From Glebionis coronaria (taxonomy: Eukaryota; Streptophyta; Magnoliopsida; Asterales; Asteraceae), in NCBI GenBank assembly GCA_025667525.1, contig CM046877.1:296604364-296668363 (forward strand): 64,000 bases of DNA, written 5' to 3'. Shown here one piece after another: positions 21,461 to 32,300 of the stretch (position 1 is its first letter; each line of letters starts with the position of its first letter). Below the pieces are notes generated by a model, which was not told where the DNA came from, searched no databases, and was given only the letters and a program-made list of their open reading frames with translations. The position numbers were made by a program, and so were the translations under genes.

Positions 21461-22617
21461 GATAATTTATGAGAATGAGATTTAGGTATATATCTAGCAA
21501 CTAATACCCTAGAGGGGCAATGGTTTTATCTAGTCATGCTGGAATTTGGCGTGGGTGACTAATTGGTTAAGGGGTCGGTGTTATGAGCTTAAATACAATT
21601 GCATAGCTTCGGCTATAAGATGAGTTGCCTTGATATAGATTGTGTGCATGACAATTCTATAAAATGATTATGATTGATTTTCTTCTTGTGTTCAAATGTG
21701 ATTTGTTAAACCTGTGGAATCGCTCAACATTATTGTTGACTCATTTAAGCAGGTGTTTCAGGTAATCGAAGGTGATTGATGGCGGAGCTTTGTTGTGGAT
21801 GTTGTGGGTTTGCTTTTGATGTCTGGTGGTCTAAAACATTTTCTTTCCCTTTTACTGTTGAACAATTGTCTAATGTTTGTGTATTGTACTAACTTGTGGT
21901 TTGATGGTCGAGATCTGTGGGGACTAAACGCTTTACTCTGGTGTTGTTTTAGTACATTATAGGATGAAAATTTTGTTTTAGACGATGTGTGAAATCTTAT
22001 TATCTTTTATGTGTAAATGTCTCTTTTTGAGTCGTTCAATATACCTTGTGTGATGATACATGTGTTTAGCACCCAATTGTGTATTTCCACTGCGCAATGT
22101 AAATTGGGGGTGTTAAATATAATGTACATTCATCTCCCCCATTACTTGTTTTACAAACTTTATTGTGTTACATTACTTAGTTTGCTAAACCTATGAATAT
22201 CACTCAACTTTTGTTGACGAATTTACATGTTTTAAACTCAGGAAATAACGCTTAATATGCTTGGATGAGATCCCGTAGGATGTTGGCAACTTGGAAGTTC
22301 TGTGTTGTATTTATGCTATTGATGTAGGTAAAGTTGTCAAAATCTCCTGCGTATCTTTTGGTATCTATAAACTTTAAAACCAAGATGTAATGGTACTATA
22401 TTATGTTTTAAAACTTTTGGGGCCTATGCTTTAAAACTCTGATATATCGTGATGTAATAAATATTTCTTTTATTACGTCATTTTCGAGTCATTTATAATT
22501 CATCGTCACTTGTACCATGACGTGGCACCCCCATGTTGCCTAGGAGTTCCATGCCTGATTTCGGGGGTCTCACAACTGCACATGAGGTTGTGCCTGAGCA
22601 GAGTCCTCCAAAACCCT
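21461..22617. other. Unassigned repeat-derived DNA, possibly an old LTR remnant
   Basis: No credible ORF. Two related segments (about 21700-21775 and 22170-22245) share GTT(A/G)(A)ACCT(G/A)TG(G)AAT, CTCAAC and TTGTTGAC in the same order, so there is a weak internal duplication. The right end contains GATTTCGGGGGTCTCACA, which resembles the end of some Ty3/gypsy chromovirus LTRs. That assignment is tentative. It separates Copia-2 from the old Athila-type element. Confidence 0.3.
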
Positions 22618-23790
22618 TTCCTCAACCTGCTACCCGAAAACCCATATCCCTTACCCTTTAAGGTTGAGGAAGGAGAAATTGAAAAACAAAGATGACATTC
22701 AAGTTTCAAACTTTTTGAGAATGTTTGAACAATTAAATATCAACATCTCTTTTGCTGAGGCTTTTTCTCACATGCCCAAATTTTCTAAGATGTTTAAAGA
22801 CCTCTTATCTAACAAGGAGAAATTAATTGTTGTGCCTAATACTTATTTGAATGAAAATTGTTCTGAGGTCTTATTAAAGTAATTGCCCATTAAACTTGGT
22901 GACCTGGCAGATTTTTAATACCCTGCAATTTCCCTAGGATGGAAAACTGTATGGCCTTTGCAGACTTAGGAGCGAGTATTAATTTGATGCCTTTATTTGT
23001 GTGGAAGCAATTATCACTCCCTGAGTTAACCCCCACAAAGATGACATTGGAGTTATCTAACCGTATGGTTGCTTATCCTGTGGGGATTGCTGAGGATGTA
23101 TTTGTGGGAGTTGATAAGTTTACCTTCCATGCATACTTTGTTGTGGTAGACTACGATATGGAACCTCGAGTTCCTTTGATTTTGGGTAGACCTTTCTTAA
23201 GAACTATGAGAACCCTTATTGATGTTGCTGAGGGAGAATTGATTATGAGTGTAGGGGATGATAAGGTTGTTGTTAATATGGGAAAGCTTTCTAAGAAATC
23301 CAACGAGACTAAAAATGTGAATCTATTTGATGTGCTTAATGAAGTATGTGAAGAACATTTTCACGAGGCTTGTAAGAGTAGGAATTATGATATTCCACAA
23401 GTTGAGACCATAGCCTCCATTGCTCCTTCCTTGACTCCTTTTGGAGAGAGTGATTTCCTCTTAGAGGAATTTGAGGCTAACTTCTTAAGAGATGATGATT
23501 CTCCCATTAATTGAGATGAGGATCTTCGTACCATTGAGAAATTGCTCAATGAAGACCCTTTCTCTCCATCACCTCCTAACGAAGTCACAAATGATGATCC
23601 CAATTTGACTAAGCCTTCCATTGAGACTCCTCCTGACTTAGAGCTTAAGGATTTGCCTTCACATTTAGAGTATGCTTTCTTAGAGGGTGAGGATAAGTTA
23701 CCTGTGATCATTGCTAAAGACTTAAATGAGGATGAGAATGCTAGGCTTATTGATGTTCTAAAGAAGCATAAGAAAGCTATTTCTTGAAAA
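22618..23790 (+). pseudogene. Decayed gag end and retropepsin (Athila type)
   Basis: Frame pieces 22664-22882 and 22939-23514 correspond to the conserved block before protease (HMPKFSKMFKDLL) and to the protease itself: ADLGASINLMPL with the catalytic D, later VPLILGRPFLRT. A TAA at 22880, another stop around 23512 and a frame change between 23511 and 23542 break it. A further frame (23542-23787) continues with LELKDLPSHLEYAFLE, the linker before RT in the intact relative. Confidence 0.85.
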
Positions 23791-25200
23791 ATATGATACT
23801 AGAGGGATTGATCCCAACTTTTTCACACACAAGATCCTTATGGAAGATGACTATAAACCTGCAGTGCAAAATCAAAGAAGAGTAAACCCAAAAATTCATG
23901 AAGTAATCAAGAAAGAAGTTGTCAACTTATAGATGCTGGCATGATGTACCCTATATCTGATTCATCATGGTTAGTCCATTACATTGTGTGCCAAAGAAGG
24001 GAGGCATGACGGTTGTTGCTAATGCGAAAAACGAGTTTATTCCTCAATGGCTTGTAAGGGGTTAGAGAGTTTGTATTGATTATAGGAAATTGAATGATTC
24101 TAATAGGAAGGACCATTTCCCACTTCCATTTATGGATCAAATGCTAGAACGATTAGCGGGAAATGAGTTCTATTGCTTTCTTGATGGATTTTATGGGTAT
24201 TTCCAAATCCCTATTGACCCAAAAGATCAAGAGAAGACAACATTCACCTGACCCTATGGAACATTTGCATACAATAGAATTCCCTTTGGCTTATGCAATG
24301 CTCCTAGGACATTTCAAAGGTGTGCGATGGCAATATTCCATGATATGATAGAGAAAACCATGGAAGTGTTTATGGATGATTTCTCAGTCTTTGGAAATGC
24401 ATTCACTTCTTTCCTTTCCCATTTAGAACGAATGCTTAAAAGGTGTGAGGAAACCCGCCTTGTTCTTAACTAGGAGAAGTGCCACTTCATGGTTAAGGAG
24501 GGGATAGTTTTGGGACATAAGATATCTAAAGCTGGTATTGAAGTGGATCGTGATAAAGTTGATGTGATTGCTAAAGTGCCCCCACCTACCATTTTGAAAG
24601 GAGTTAGGATCTTTCTTGGGCATGCAGGCTTCTATAGATGATTCATACAAGATTTCTCTAAGATCGTGAGGCCTATGACCCATCTCTTGGAAAAAGAAGC
24701 TCCTTTCATATTTTCACCTGAGTGTTTAGAGTCCTTTGAGATCCTTAAAGAGAAATTGACTAAGGCCCCAGTGTTGGTTTCTCCAAACTGGGAGTTGCTT
24801 TTTGAGCTTATGTGTGATGCTAGTGACTATGCTGTGGGGGCAGTTTTAAGGCAGCCTATTAATAAGCATTTTCAGTCTATTCACTATGCGAGTAAGACTA
24901 TGATTGGGGCTCAATTGCATTACACAACTACTGAAACAGAGTTGTTAGCCATTGTGTATGCATTTGAGAAATTCCGCCCCTATTGTGTTCTTTCAAATAC
25001 CATAGTGTATACTGACCATAATGCCCTAAAGTATCTTATGATTAAACAAGATGATAAACCTAGATTGCTAAGATGGGTTTTGTTGCTCCAAGAGTTTGAA
25101 ATAGAGATTCGTGATAAAAAAAAGGAGCTGAGAATTTAGTTGCGGATCATTTGAGCATATTAGAGAATCCTTCTCAATGGGAATTCGGAAATCAAGCTAT
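23791..25200 (+). pseudogene. Decayed reverse transcriptase and RNase H (Athila type)
   Basis: RT motifs spread over several frames: PLPFMDQMLERL near 24120, the FLDGF and FQIPI blocks near 24180-24215, and the catalytic FMDDFSVFG near 24370 (FMDD in place of YxDD, usual for this family). RNase H lies in the open frame 24666-25139 ([21 protein letters not shown]). In-frame stops occur at several places (for example TGA near 24249 and TAG near 24472). Confidence 0.85.
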
Positions 25201-26363
25201 TAATGAATCATTTCCCCTTGAGGAGCTTATGTCTATATCCTTTCAAGAGGATGATACCCCTTGGTTTGCTGACATAGCAAACTATTTAGCGGGTGAAGTG
25301 CTTATATCTAGTTTGACATCCTAACAAAAGAAGAATTTTTTTCAAGGACGGGAAATACTATTATTGGGATAATCCATACCTCTTTAGGCAGTGTGCTGAT
25401 CAGTTAATAAGGAGATGTGTAGAAAGGCATGAGACATTCTAGATTTTGGAAGCCTACTACAAAGACCCACTGGTGGACATTTTGGTCCCAACTACACTGC
25501 TAAGAAAGTGTTTGATTTGGGTTTGTACTGGCATACGATTTACAAGGGTGCTCAAGAAATGGTGAAACAATGTGATGTTTTTCAAAGACAAGGAAAGATT
25601 ACATAAAGAGATGATATGCAACACAATTTTATCCAAGAGTGTGAGATATTCGATTTATGGGGTACATAATTTAGGGGACCTTTTCCATCAGCTAAAGGGA
25701 ATAAGTATATCTTAGTAGTTGTGGACTATGTTTCTAAGTGGGTTGAAGCTAAAGCTTTTCCTACTAATGATACTAGAATTGTAGTGAAATTCCTTAAGCA
25801 ATTGTTTGCTAGATTTGGTGTACCTCATGCTATTATCAGTGATCGCATGACTCACTTTTGTAACGATCAATTCACGAGAGTCATGAAGAAGTATGGTGTT
25901 ACACACCGACTTTCTACCGTGTATCACCCTCAAACCAATGGTCAAGTTGAGGTCACTAATCGAGGTCTTAAGAGGATTTTAGAGCGTACTATGGGAGAGC
26001 ATCGTGCCTCTTGGGCAAAAAAACTTGATGATGCACCGTAGGCCTTTCGTACAGCATATAAGACTCCTATTGGTTGTACTCTATATCATCTTGTGTACGG
26101 AAAGGCATGCCACCTCCATTTTAAGTTGGAACATAAGGCATGATGGGCTTTAAAATGTGCTAATGTTGTTTTAAACCAATACGGTTCACATAGAATCAAC
26201 TTGATGAATTGAATGAGCTTAGAAACAATGCTTATGAGAACCCTTGTTTTACAAAGAGAAAACTAAGCAAATTCATGATGCCAAGATTAAGAACCGTGAG
26301 TTCCAAGTTGGAGATTCGATTTTACTTTTTAACTCACGGTTGAAAATCTTTTCTAGCAAGATA
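25201..26363 (+). pseudogene. Decayed integrase, main part (Athila type)
   Basis: Remains of the zinc-binding domain near 25450-25600; catalytic core in the open frame 25721-26041 with [27 protein letters not shown] (second acidic residue; DRG changed to DRM) and HPQTNGQVEVTNRGLKRILE (final Glu). The block that should carry the first Asp (near 25660) is mutated. The frame is lost by about 26040, and the sequence is cut at 26363 by the inserted LTR. Confidence 0.85.
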
Positions 26364-26467
26364 TGTTGATACAAAAGTTGGATGGACCGAACTAGACCCG
26401 AATTAGGCTTAATTCGGGGTCTTATGGACTCTAGCTCTTGCACCAATTGAATCTTGTTTGAAGACCT
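26364..26467 (-). repeat. LTR (minus), right-hand piece split by a later insertion
   Basis: Together with 36601-37085 this makes one LTR of about 590 bp that reads TGTTAGCTTGATGACG... on the minus strand and ends TTGTATCAACA. No internal region follows, so it is probably a solo LTR. No matching 5-bp duplication is visible at its outer ends (AGATA versus TCGCG), and about one codon of the host integrase is missing. Confidence 0.6.
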
Positions 26468-26604
26468 GATAGGTGTGTAAACACCCATCTTTTCTACCAC
26501 TTAATTACAATAATAACCGGACCAAAACGTGTATTTTATGTCTTTTATGTCGGAATTATGCGTGGTTTGTGTTTTTGTTGTGATTTAGGATGAAAAAGTG
26601 AAAA

Positions 26605-26841
26605 ATGGAGAAAACACGGACATTCACGGGCATTTATGGACTTTTATTGAAGAAAAGGATTAAAGACAAAGTCAAGAAGTCAAGAGTGCAAAAAGAACGG
26701 AAGTCCACGACCAATTCTGAAGATTTATCGAAGAAAAAGTCAAAAGACGGAAGTTTATCAAAAGCCGAAGAATTCAAGTCTATTTTATTGAAGAATTTAA
26801 AGACGAGTTCAAAAGAAATCCCGAAGTCAAAAGTCCCTTAA
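26605..26841 (+). other. Small Lys-rich ORF in the LTR, upstream of the TATA box
   Basis: 78 codons, very basic (for example KKSRVQKERKS, SEDLSKKKSKDGS). The 3' LTR has the same ORF (34715-34951). A related peptide in the same relative place occurs in the minus-strand LTR at 43337-43594 and in part in the older LTR copy near 42120-42250. It may only reflect DNA conservation in U3; no domain is recognised. Confidence 0.3.
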
Positions 26842-27404
26842 GTCCAAGATTAGAAGAAAAGGACTAAGTACGCAATTAAAGAAGATCAAAAGAAGGAGGG
26901 ACTTAATTATGCAATTAAGAGAAAAGGAAAGAGGGGAGGAAGCTTCCTAATCCTCCCCTATAAATAGATTAGGCTTGATTACTTTTCTTTCTTGTTGGCT
27001 AAGGTGACAATTAGTCTTCCACCATTTAAATACTTGTCATTTACTTTTCTTGTTAATTTGAATTCATGTTATGCACCTTAATTACCATTTAATTCCAAGT
27101 AAGTTTTCATTTTAATTCTTGTCAAATCTTTACTTTATTTTGTCAATCTCTTATCCACCTTTCTTAATCTTTGATTTGTTAAGTTTATGTTTATGCTCAT
27201 GCTTTTATTTTGATCCAAAGTGGTTTTTGATTATTGTGGTCAAAGTTGTTTGATTTCATGTTTTTAATTGTTTGTTGATGTTTATCTGATGATTCGTTAC
27301 TATTTATAATTATCTGTGAGTTTGATTTTGGTTAAATTGTTATTTTCTTGCTGCTACTGTTTCCCTTGTTCTTCGGGAAGTTTGTTCTGTGTTTCTGATC
27401 TTTC

Positions 27405-28060
27405 AGGGTGAAAACTTCCGAATCAAGACAAGGGAGTTTGTTCATTCGGAACTTCCAAAGATCCGAATCAAGTGTTCATCCGGAAGTTCTAAGATCAACA
27501 AAAGTTCCGAGCCAAGCTTGTTCATCCGGAACATTCAAAGTTCTGGACGAAGGAAAACTTCCGAACCAATTGTCATTCATTCGGAACTTCAAAAGTTCCG
27601 AACCAGTAAGCTTCATTCGGAACTCAAAAGTTCCGGATCAAGCACTGTTCATTCGGAACTTCAAAAGTTCCGGATCAACGATCATTCATTCGGAAGTTCC
27701 CAAAGTTCCGAACCAAGGCTGTTCATTCGGAACTTACAAGTTCCGAATAAACTTCCGAATCAAGGGACTTGTTCCGGGTCAGTGTTTGTTCATTCGGAAG
27801 TTTTAAACTTCCGAATCAAGGAGGTTCATTCGGAAACTTCCGAATCAAGGAGGTTCATTCGGAAACTTCCGAATCAAGGGTGACCAACAAGTTCCGAATC
27901 AGCAAGTTCCGAACGAAGCATTGTTTTGGATAAGTGACATATTCAGACCAACTTGTTCCGGATCAAGGATTTTGGTAATATTCCAAGTGAAGAAGAATCA
28001 TTTCAACCAAAGGTGACATTTAGGACGAGTGATTGTTCCAAACGAAGGTTTATTCCGAAT
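27405..28060. repeat. Array of inverted TTCGGAA/TTCCGAA motifs
   Basis: About twenty alternating GTTCATTCGGAACTT and AAGTTCCGAATCAAG motifs. Many neighbouring pairs are inverted (for example ATTCGGAAGTT, TTAA, AACTTCCGAAT around 27796-27821), so the transcript could form a row of hairpins. It lies downstream of the TATA box, so in the transcribed leader. ORFs across it (27389-27883) are translations of the repeats. The 3' LTR has the equivalent at 35515-36170. Confidence 0.85.
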
Positions 28061-28485
28061 GAGCTGTATTTAGGTTCTTATTAGCTTTCGTCTTTGATTT
28101 TTATTTTCAAGCTTTATTTTTCTTGCCTTTTATTTAATTGCACTTTAAGATTATCTGCCTTAGTTTTATTTTAGAATTACCTTAGTTTTAGTCGCACTTT
28201 AAGTTTGCCTTAGATAGATTTGTATTCACGTAATTTACTTTAGTGCCTTTAATTTCAGTCTCGTTTTTAATACTTGCACCTTTACTTTAATTAGACTTAG
28301 ATTTACTTTAAGAGCACATTTACTTTAATTGTTTTGCACCTTTTATTTTTAAAACACTACAACGATACATCTTTGATTCCACCAAAATAAAACGAAGTCA
28401 CACTTAGGGGCCTAGATCAATTCGTTAAGATTCCGAGAACACGAACTTAATCTTTAATTTTTATACGGGCAAAAGCCTTGTATCA

Positions 28486-29115
28486 AATTCGGAAGTTTCC
28501 GAATCAAGGGTGACCAACAAGTTCCGAATCAGCAAGTTCCGAACGAAGCATTGTTTTGGATAAGTGACATATTCAGACCAACTTGTTCCGGATCAAGGAT
28601 TTTGGTAATATTCCAAGTGAAGAAGAATCATTTCAACCAAAGGTGACATTTAGGACGAGTGATTGTTCCAAACGAAGGTTTATTCCGAATGAGCTGTATT
28701 TAGGTTCTTATTAGCTTTCGTCTTTGATTTTTATTTTCAAGCTTTATTTTTCTTGCCTTTTATTTAATTGCACTTTAAGATTATCTGCCTTAGTTTTATT
28801 TTAGAATTACCTTAGTTTTAGTCGCACTTTAAGTTTGCCTTAGATAGATTTGTATTCACGTAATTTACTTTAGTGCCTTTAATTTCAGTCTCGTTTTTAA
28901 TACTTGCACCTTTACTTTAATTAGACTTAGATTTACTTTAAGAGCACATTTACTTTAATTGTTTTGCACCTTTTATTTTTAAAACACTACAACGACACAT
29001 CTTTGATTCCACCAAAATAAAACGAAGTCACACATAGGGGCCTAGATCAATTCGTTAAGATTCCGAGAACACGAACTTAATCTTTAATTTTTATACGGGC
29101 AAAAGCCTTGTATCA
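28486..29115 (+). repeat. 630-bp tandem duplication of the LTR 3' part
   Basis: Repeats about 27857-28485, including the LTR end TTGTATCA. At the sites ACGACACATC and CACATAGGGG this copy matches the 3' LTR, while the first copy has ACGATACATC and CACTTAGGGG. So the PBS-proximal copy appears to be the original LTR end. Confidence 0.88.
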
Positions 29116-29117
29116 AA

Positions 29118-29132
29118 TGGCGCCGCTGCCGG
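29118..29132 (+). promoter_or_regulatory. Primer-binding site (tRNA-Asp type)
   Basis: TGGCGCCGCTGCCGG begins two bases after the LTR end and is complementary to the 3' end of plant tRNA-Asp, as usual for Athila elements. It is followed by CTCTTTT instead of the GGAGG seen in the third family. Confidence 0.9.
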
Positions 29133-29359
29133 CTCTTTTCGTTAAGATCAACAGTTTTCTATGCTAGACACGTTGCTTTTTGGGATCCGTTCACTTGTGA
29201 ACGTTATTTTTCTTGCCTAAAAAATTCAAAAATCATAAAAATTAAAAATTGATAAAAAACCATAAAAATTAAAAATACCAAAAATCCAAAAAGATTTTAT
29301 TTTTGTGTATATATATTGTATTTGTGTTTGGTTTTGTTTTCTTTTGCATTTTCAGGTGT

Positions 29360-32300
29360 ATGCGTACTAGATCTTCTAACTATCAAGAGCCCGAGCCTCA
29401 AGAAGATTTAGATATGGCAGGTGTTAACAACAATAATCAACTACCGCACCTCAACAATAACAACAATGCTCTTCCACAGCCCGATCTTCGGACCATGGAG
29501 GAACTTTGTGAACCAACAATGTTTGGACGAGGAGGACCGATTGCGCCGATGCAAATCAATGCTCCTGAGTTTTCGTTGAAGCACCACATGATTCAGCAAG
29601 TACAAACAAACCCATTTAGAGGATTGCCTGATGATGATGCCAACAAACACCTCGACAAGTTCATTACAATCACCCAAAGCATGAAGTTGCCCGGGGCCAC
29701 AATGGATGTACTTCGCCTACAACTCTTCCCACATACTTTATCGCATCATGCCGAGAAATGGTTTGATCGTCTCCCGAAGAATTCTATTCACACTTGGGAT
29801 GACATGACTCAACGCTTTCTATCGCGCTACTTTCCACCATCCATGGTCACAAGCCTTCGCAATCAGATCAGCGGTTTCATGCAAGACCCTAATGAATCTC
29901 TTTTTGACGCTTGGGAGAGATATAATGTCTTGATCGACCATTGTCCAAACCACAACATGCTTCCGGTCACCTTGATCGATACTTTCTACAACGGATTGAC
30001 TTTTCGAGATCGTGATACGATCAATGCAGCCGCCGGTGGCACATTCATGAAAAGGAGACCCGAGGAGTGTAGAGAGTTAATTGAGAACATGACTACTCAC
30101 CACAAGAACTGGGATTCCTCTGCATCTTCAAGGAACAACCCGAGAGTCAATGTTTCCTCAACCTCAGCAAACCCTGAGATGACCGAACTCACCCGCATGA
30201 TGGCCGAAATGAGCAAAAGTATTACGCTTCTCGCTTCAAACCAACAACAACAACAACAAGTTAAAGCGGTTGCTAATCCTTGTGAAACATGTGGCGGTCC
30301 TCATTCATACACCGATTGTCCTTCGACACAAGGAAATCCGGAAAATGTGTATGCTGCTTACGGTAATTATTCACCGGAAAATTACCAAGCTAGACAACAA
30401 GGGGATAGAAATCTGCTGAGCTACCGTTCAAACAATTACCTTTCACCCGGTTTTTCTCCTCAAAACCAAAATCCCGCCAACAACTACAATAGAAGCAACC
30501 AAATCCCACCTCGTGCTTCTAACCCTTATCAACCACCCACCCAACAACACCCACCCATTAATCCCGATGTTGATGCCATCATGAGAACTCAAGGCGAGCA
30601 AATCAAGAATCTACAGAGCCAAATAATCAATTTGAAAGGAGATATCTTGAAGCAAGGTAATGACATCAGAACCGAGGTTCGTGAAAATCTTCAATCTTCC
30701 TTCATCACTCAAACAACTGAATTAAAGAATCTGTTGGCTAGTTTCTTGCCCGAAGCTCAACCTTCTTCTTCTTCGGGTTCTCTACCTTCAAACACCGTCA
30801 CTAATCCGCGAGCTAATGTGAGTGCTATAACTACGCGTAGTGGACTTACCATTGTCGATCCACCTATCCCACCACCATCATCTACACCTCCTCCACCACC
30901 ATGTATCCCTACTCCTCCTACACCTAGTAATAGTACACCATTACCGTCTCCGCCTCGTCATGACAATGTATCTCGAAAGGACCCTTCAACATCACAACCT
31001 TCACCAACTACACCTTCACCTAACCCTTATCAACCCAGAATCCCATACCCTTCTCGCATAGGCAAGACCAACGAGCTAACCAAGAATGACTCTCAAATAA
31101 CAAAATATATCAATATGATTTCTCAAATGGGTTTCAGCATTAGTTTTCTTGAAGCACTTGTCCACATGCCCAAATTTGTTAAAGCATTTAAGGACTTGCT
31201 TAACAAGAAGGAGAAGCTCATTGAACTCGCCAACACACGCTTAAATGAAAACTGCTCTGCAGTCATTCTTAAAGAACTTCCGGAAAAACTAGGGGATCCC
31301 GGTCGTTTTGTGTTGCCTTGCGTGTTCAACAAAACTGAAGAATTTACTGCCCTTGCTGATCTCGGGGCTAGTATTAATTTGATGCCACTCAGTGTTTGGA
31401 AAACACTATCATTACCCGATCTCATTCCAACAAAGATGACTCTCGAACTTGCTAATCGCACTATCGCTTACCCCGTTGGTATAGCCGAAGACGTATTCAT
31501 TCAAGTTGGCGCATTTACTTTCCCGGTCGATTTTGTCGTAGTTGATTATGAAATGGACCCTCGTATTCCTTTAATACTTGGTCGGCCATTTTTGAGATCC
31601 GGACGTGCTTTAGTAGATGTGGCCGAAGGCGAGTTAATCTTAAGAGTCGGGAATGCCTCACAAAATTTCAAAATGGGGACGCTCACAGCAAAATCCTTTG
31701 GAAGCCGAGAATCAGTGAATATGATTAATGTGCTCGATGACTTTACCGTCTATGACAATCCTCTATTCGAGTCTTCCACTGATAATCCACTCTTTGAAGA
31801 CAATATGGATGATTCTCACTCTCATTTGGACGCTTCTCCCATTTTTGATTCTCCACCGATCTTCGATGCTTATGATGATGATGATTCTAGCTCAGATTCG
31901 GATGATTTTGATTGTACTTCTGAGTATCCCGAGCTGCCCACTTTCGATGATTTTGATGAGGCTGATACTCTATCGAGCGATTCGTCACATGATGAAGATC
32001 CTCCACCATCACTCGATCCTACTTTGGACGATTATTCATTTGAGGAAGATTTCTCTGAATTTCTCAACACATACTTCCCTCATGAGAGTGATGCTCCTCC
32101 TTTGGACTTTGAAGATTATCGTCTTGATCCTACTTTGGATTGGAAGAGCATTTTGTCAAAGGAGAAGAAACTGGTCGACACCGAAATCCGTTGCACTTAT
32201 GATTTGACACCTCTTTGTCCCCCTTCTGAGGACGAGGTTGTGCTTCTTTGCGGATCTTCTTCACACTCGGCTGAGCCTGAGTGCTATTTTCCCTTAAAGG

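Larger units (their letters stand above)
26468..29115 (+). repeat. 5' LTR of the pol-less element, with an internal duplication
   Basis: TGATAGGTGTG...CCTTGTATCA. A first complete LTR length ends at 28485; then 28486-29115 repeats the last 630 bp, including a second LTR end directly before the PBS. TATAAATAG at 26959-26967 is a good TATA box. It contains the inverted-repeat array 27405-28060. Confidence 0.9.

Noticed and set aside
27389..27883. 164-codon and 132-codon ORFs across the TTCGGAA array (also 35499-35993)
   Set aside because: They are overlapping translations of a short repeat in different frames, with repetitive Ser/Phe/Arg content and no domain.
27405..28060. Heat-shock elements in the TTCGGAA array
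   Set aside because: Most units have one base between TTC and GAA, while heat-shock elements need two (TTCnnGAA); only the occasional TTCCGGAA fits.
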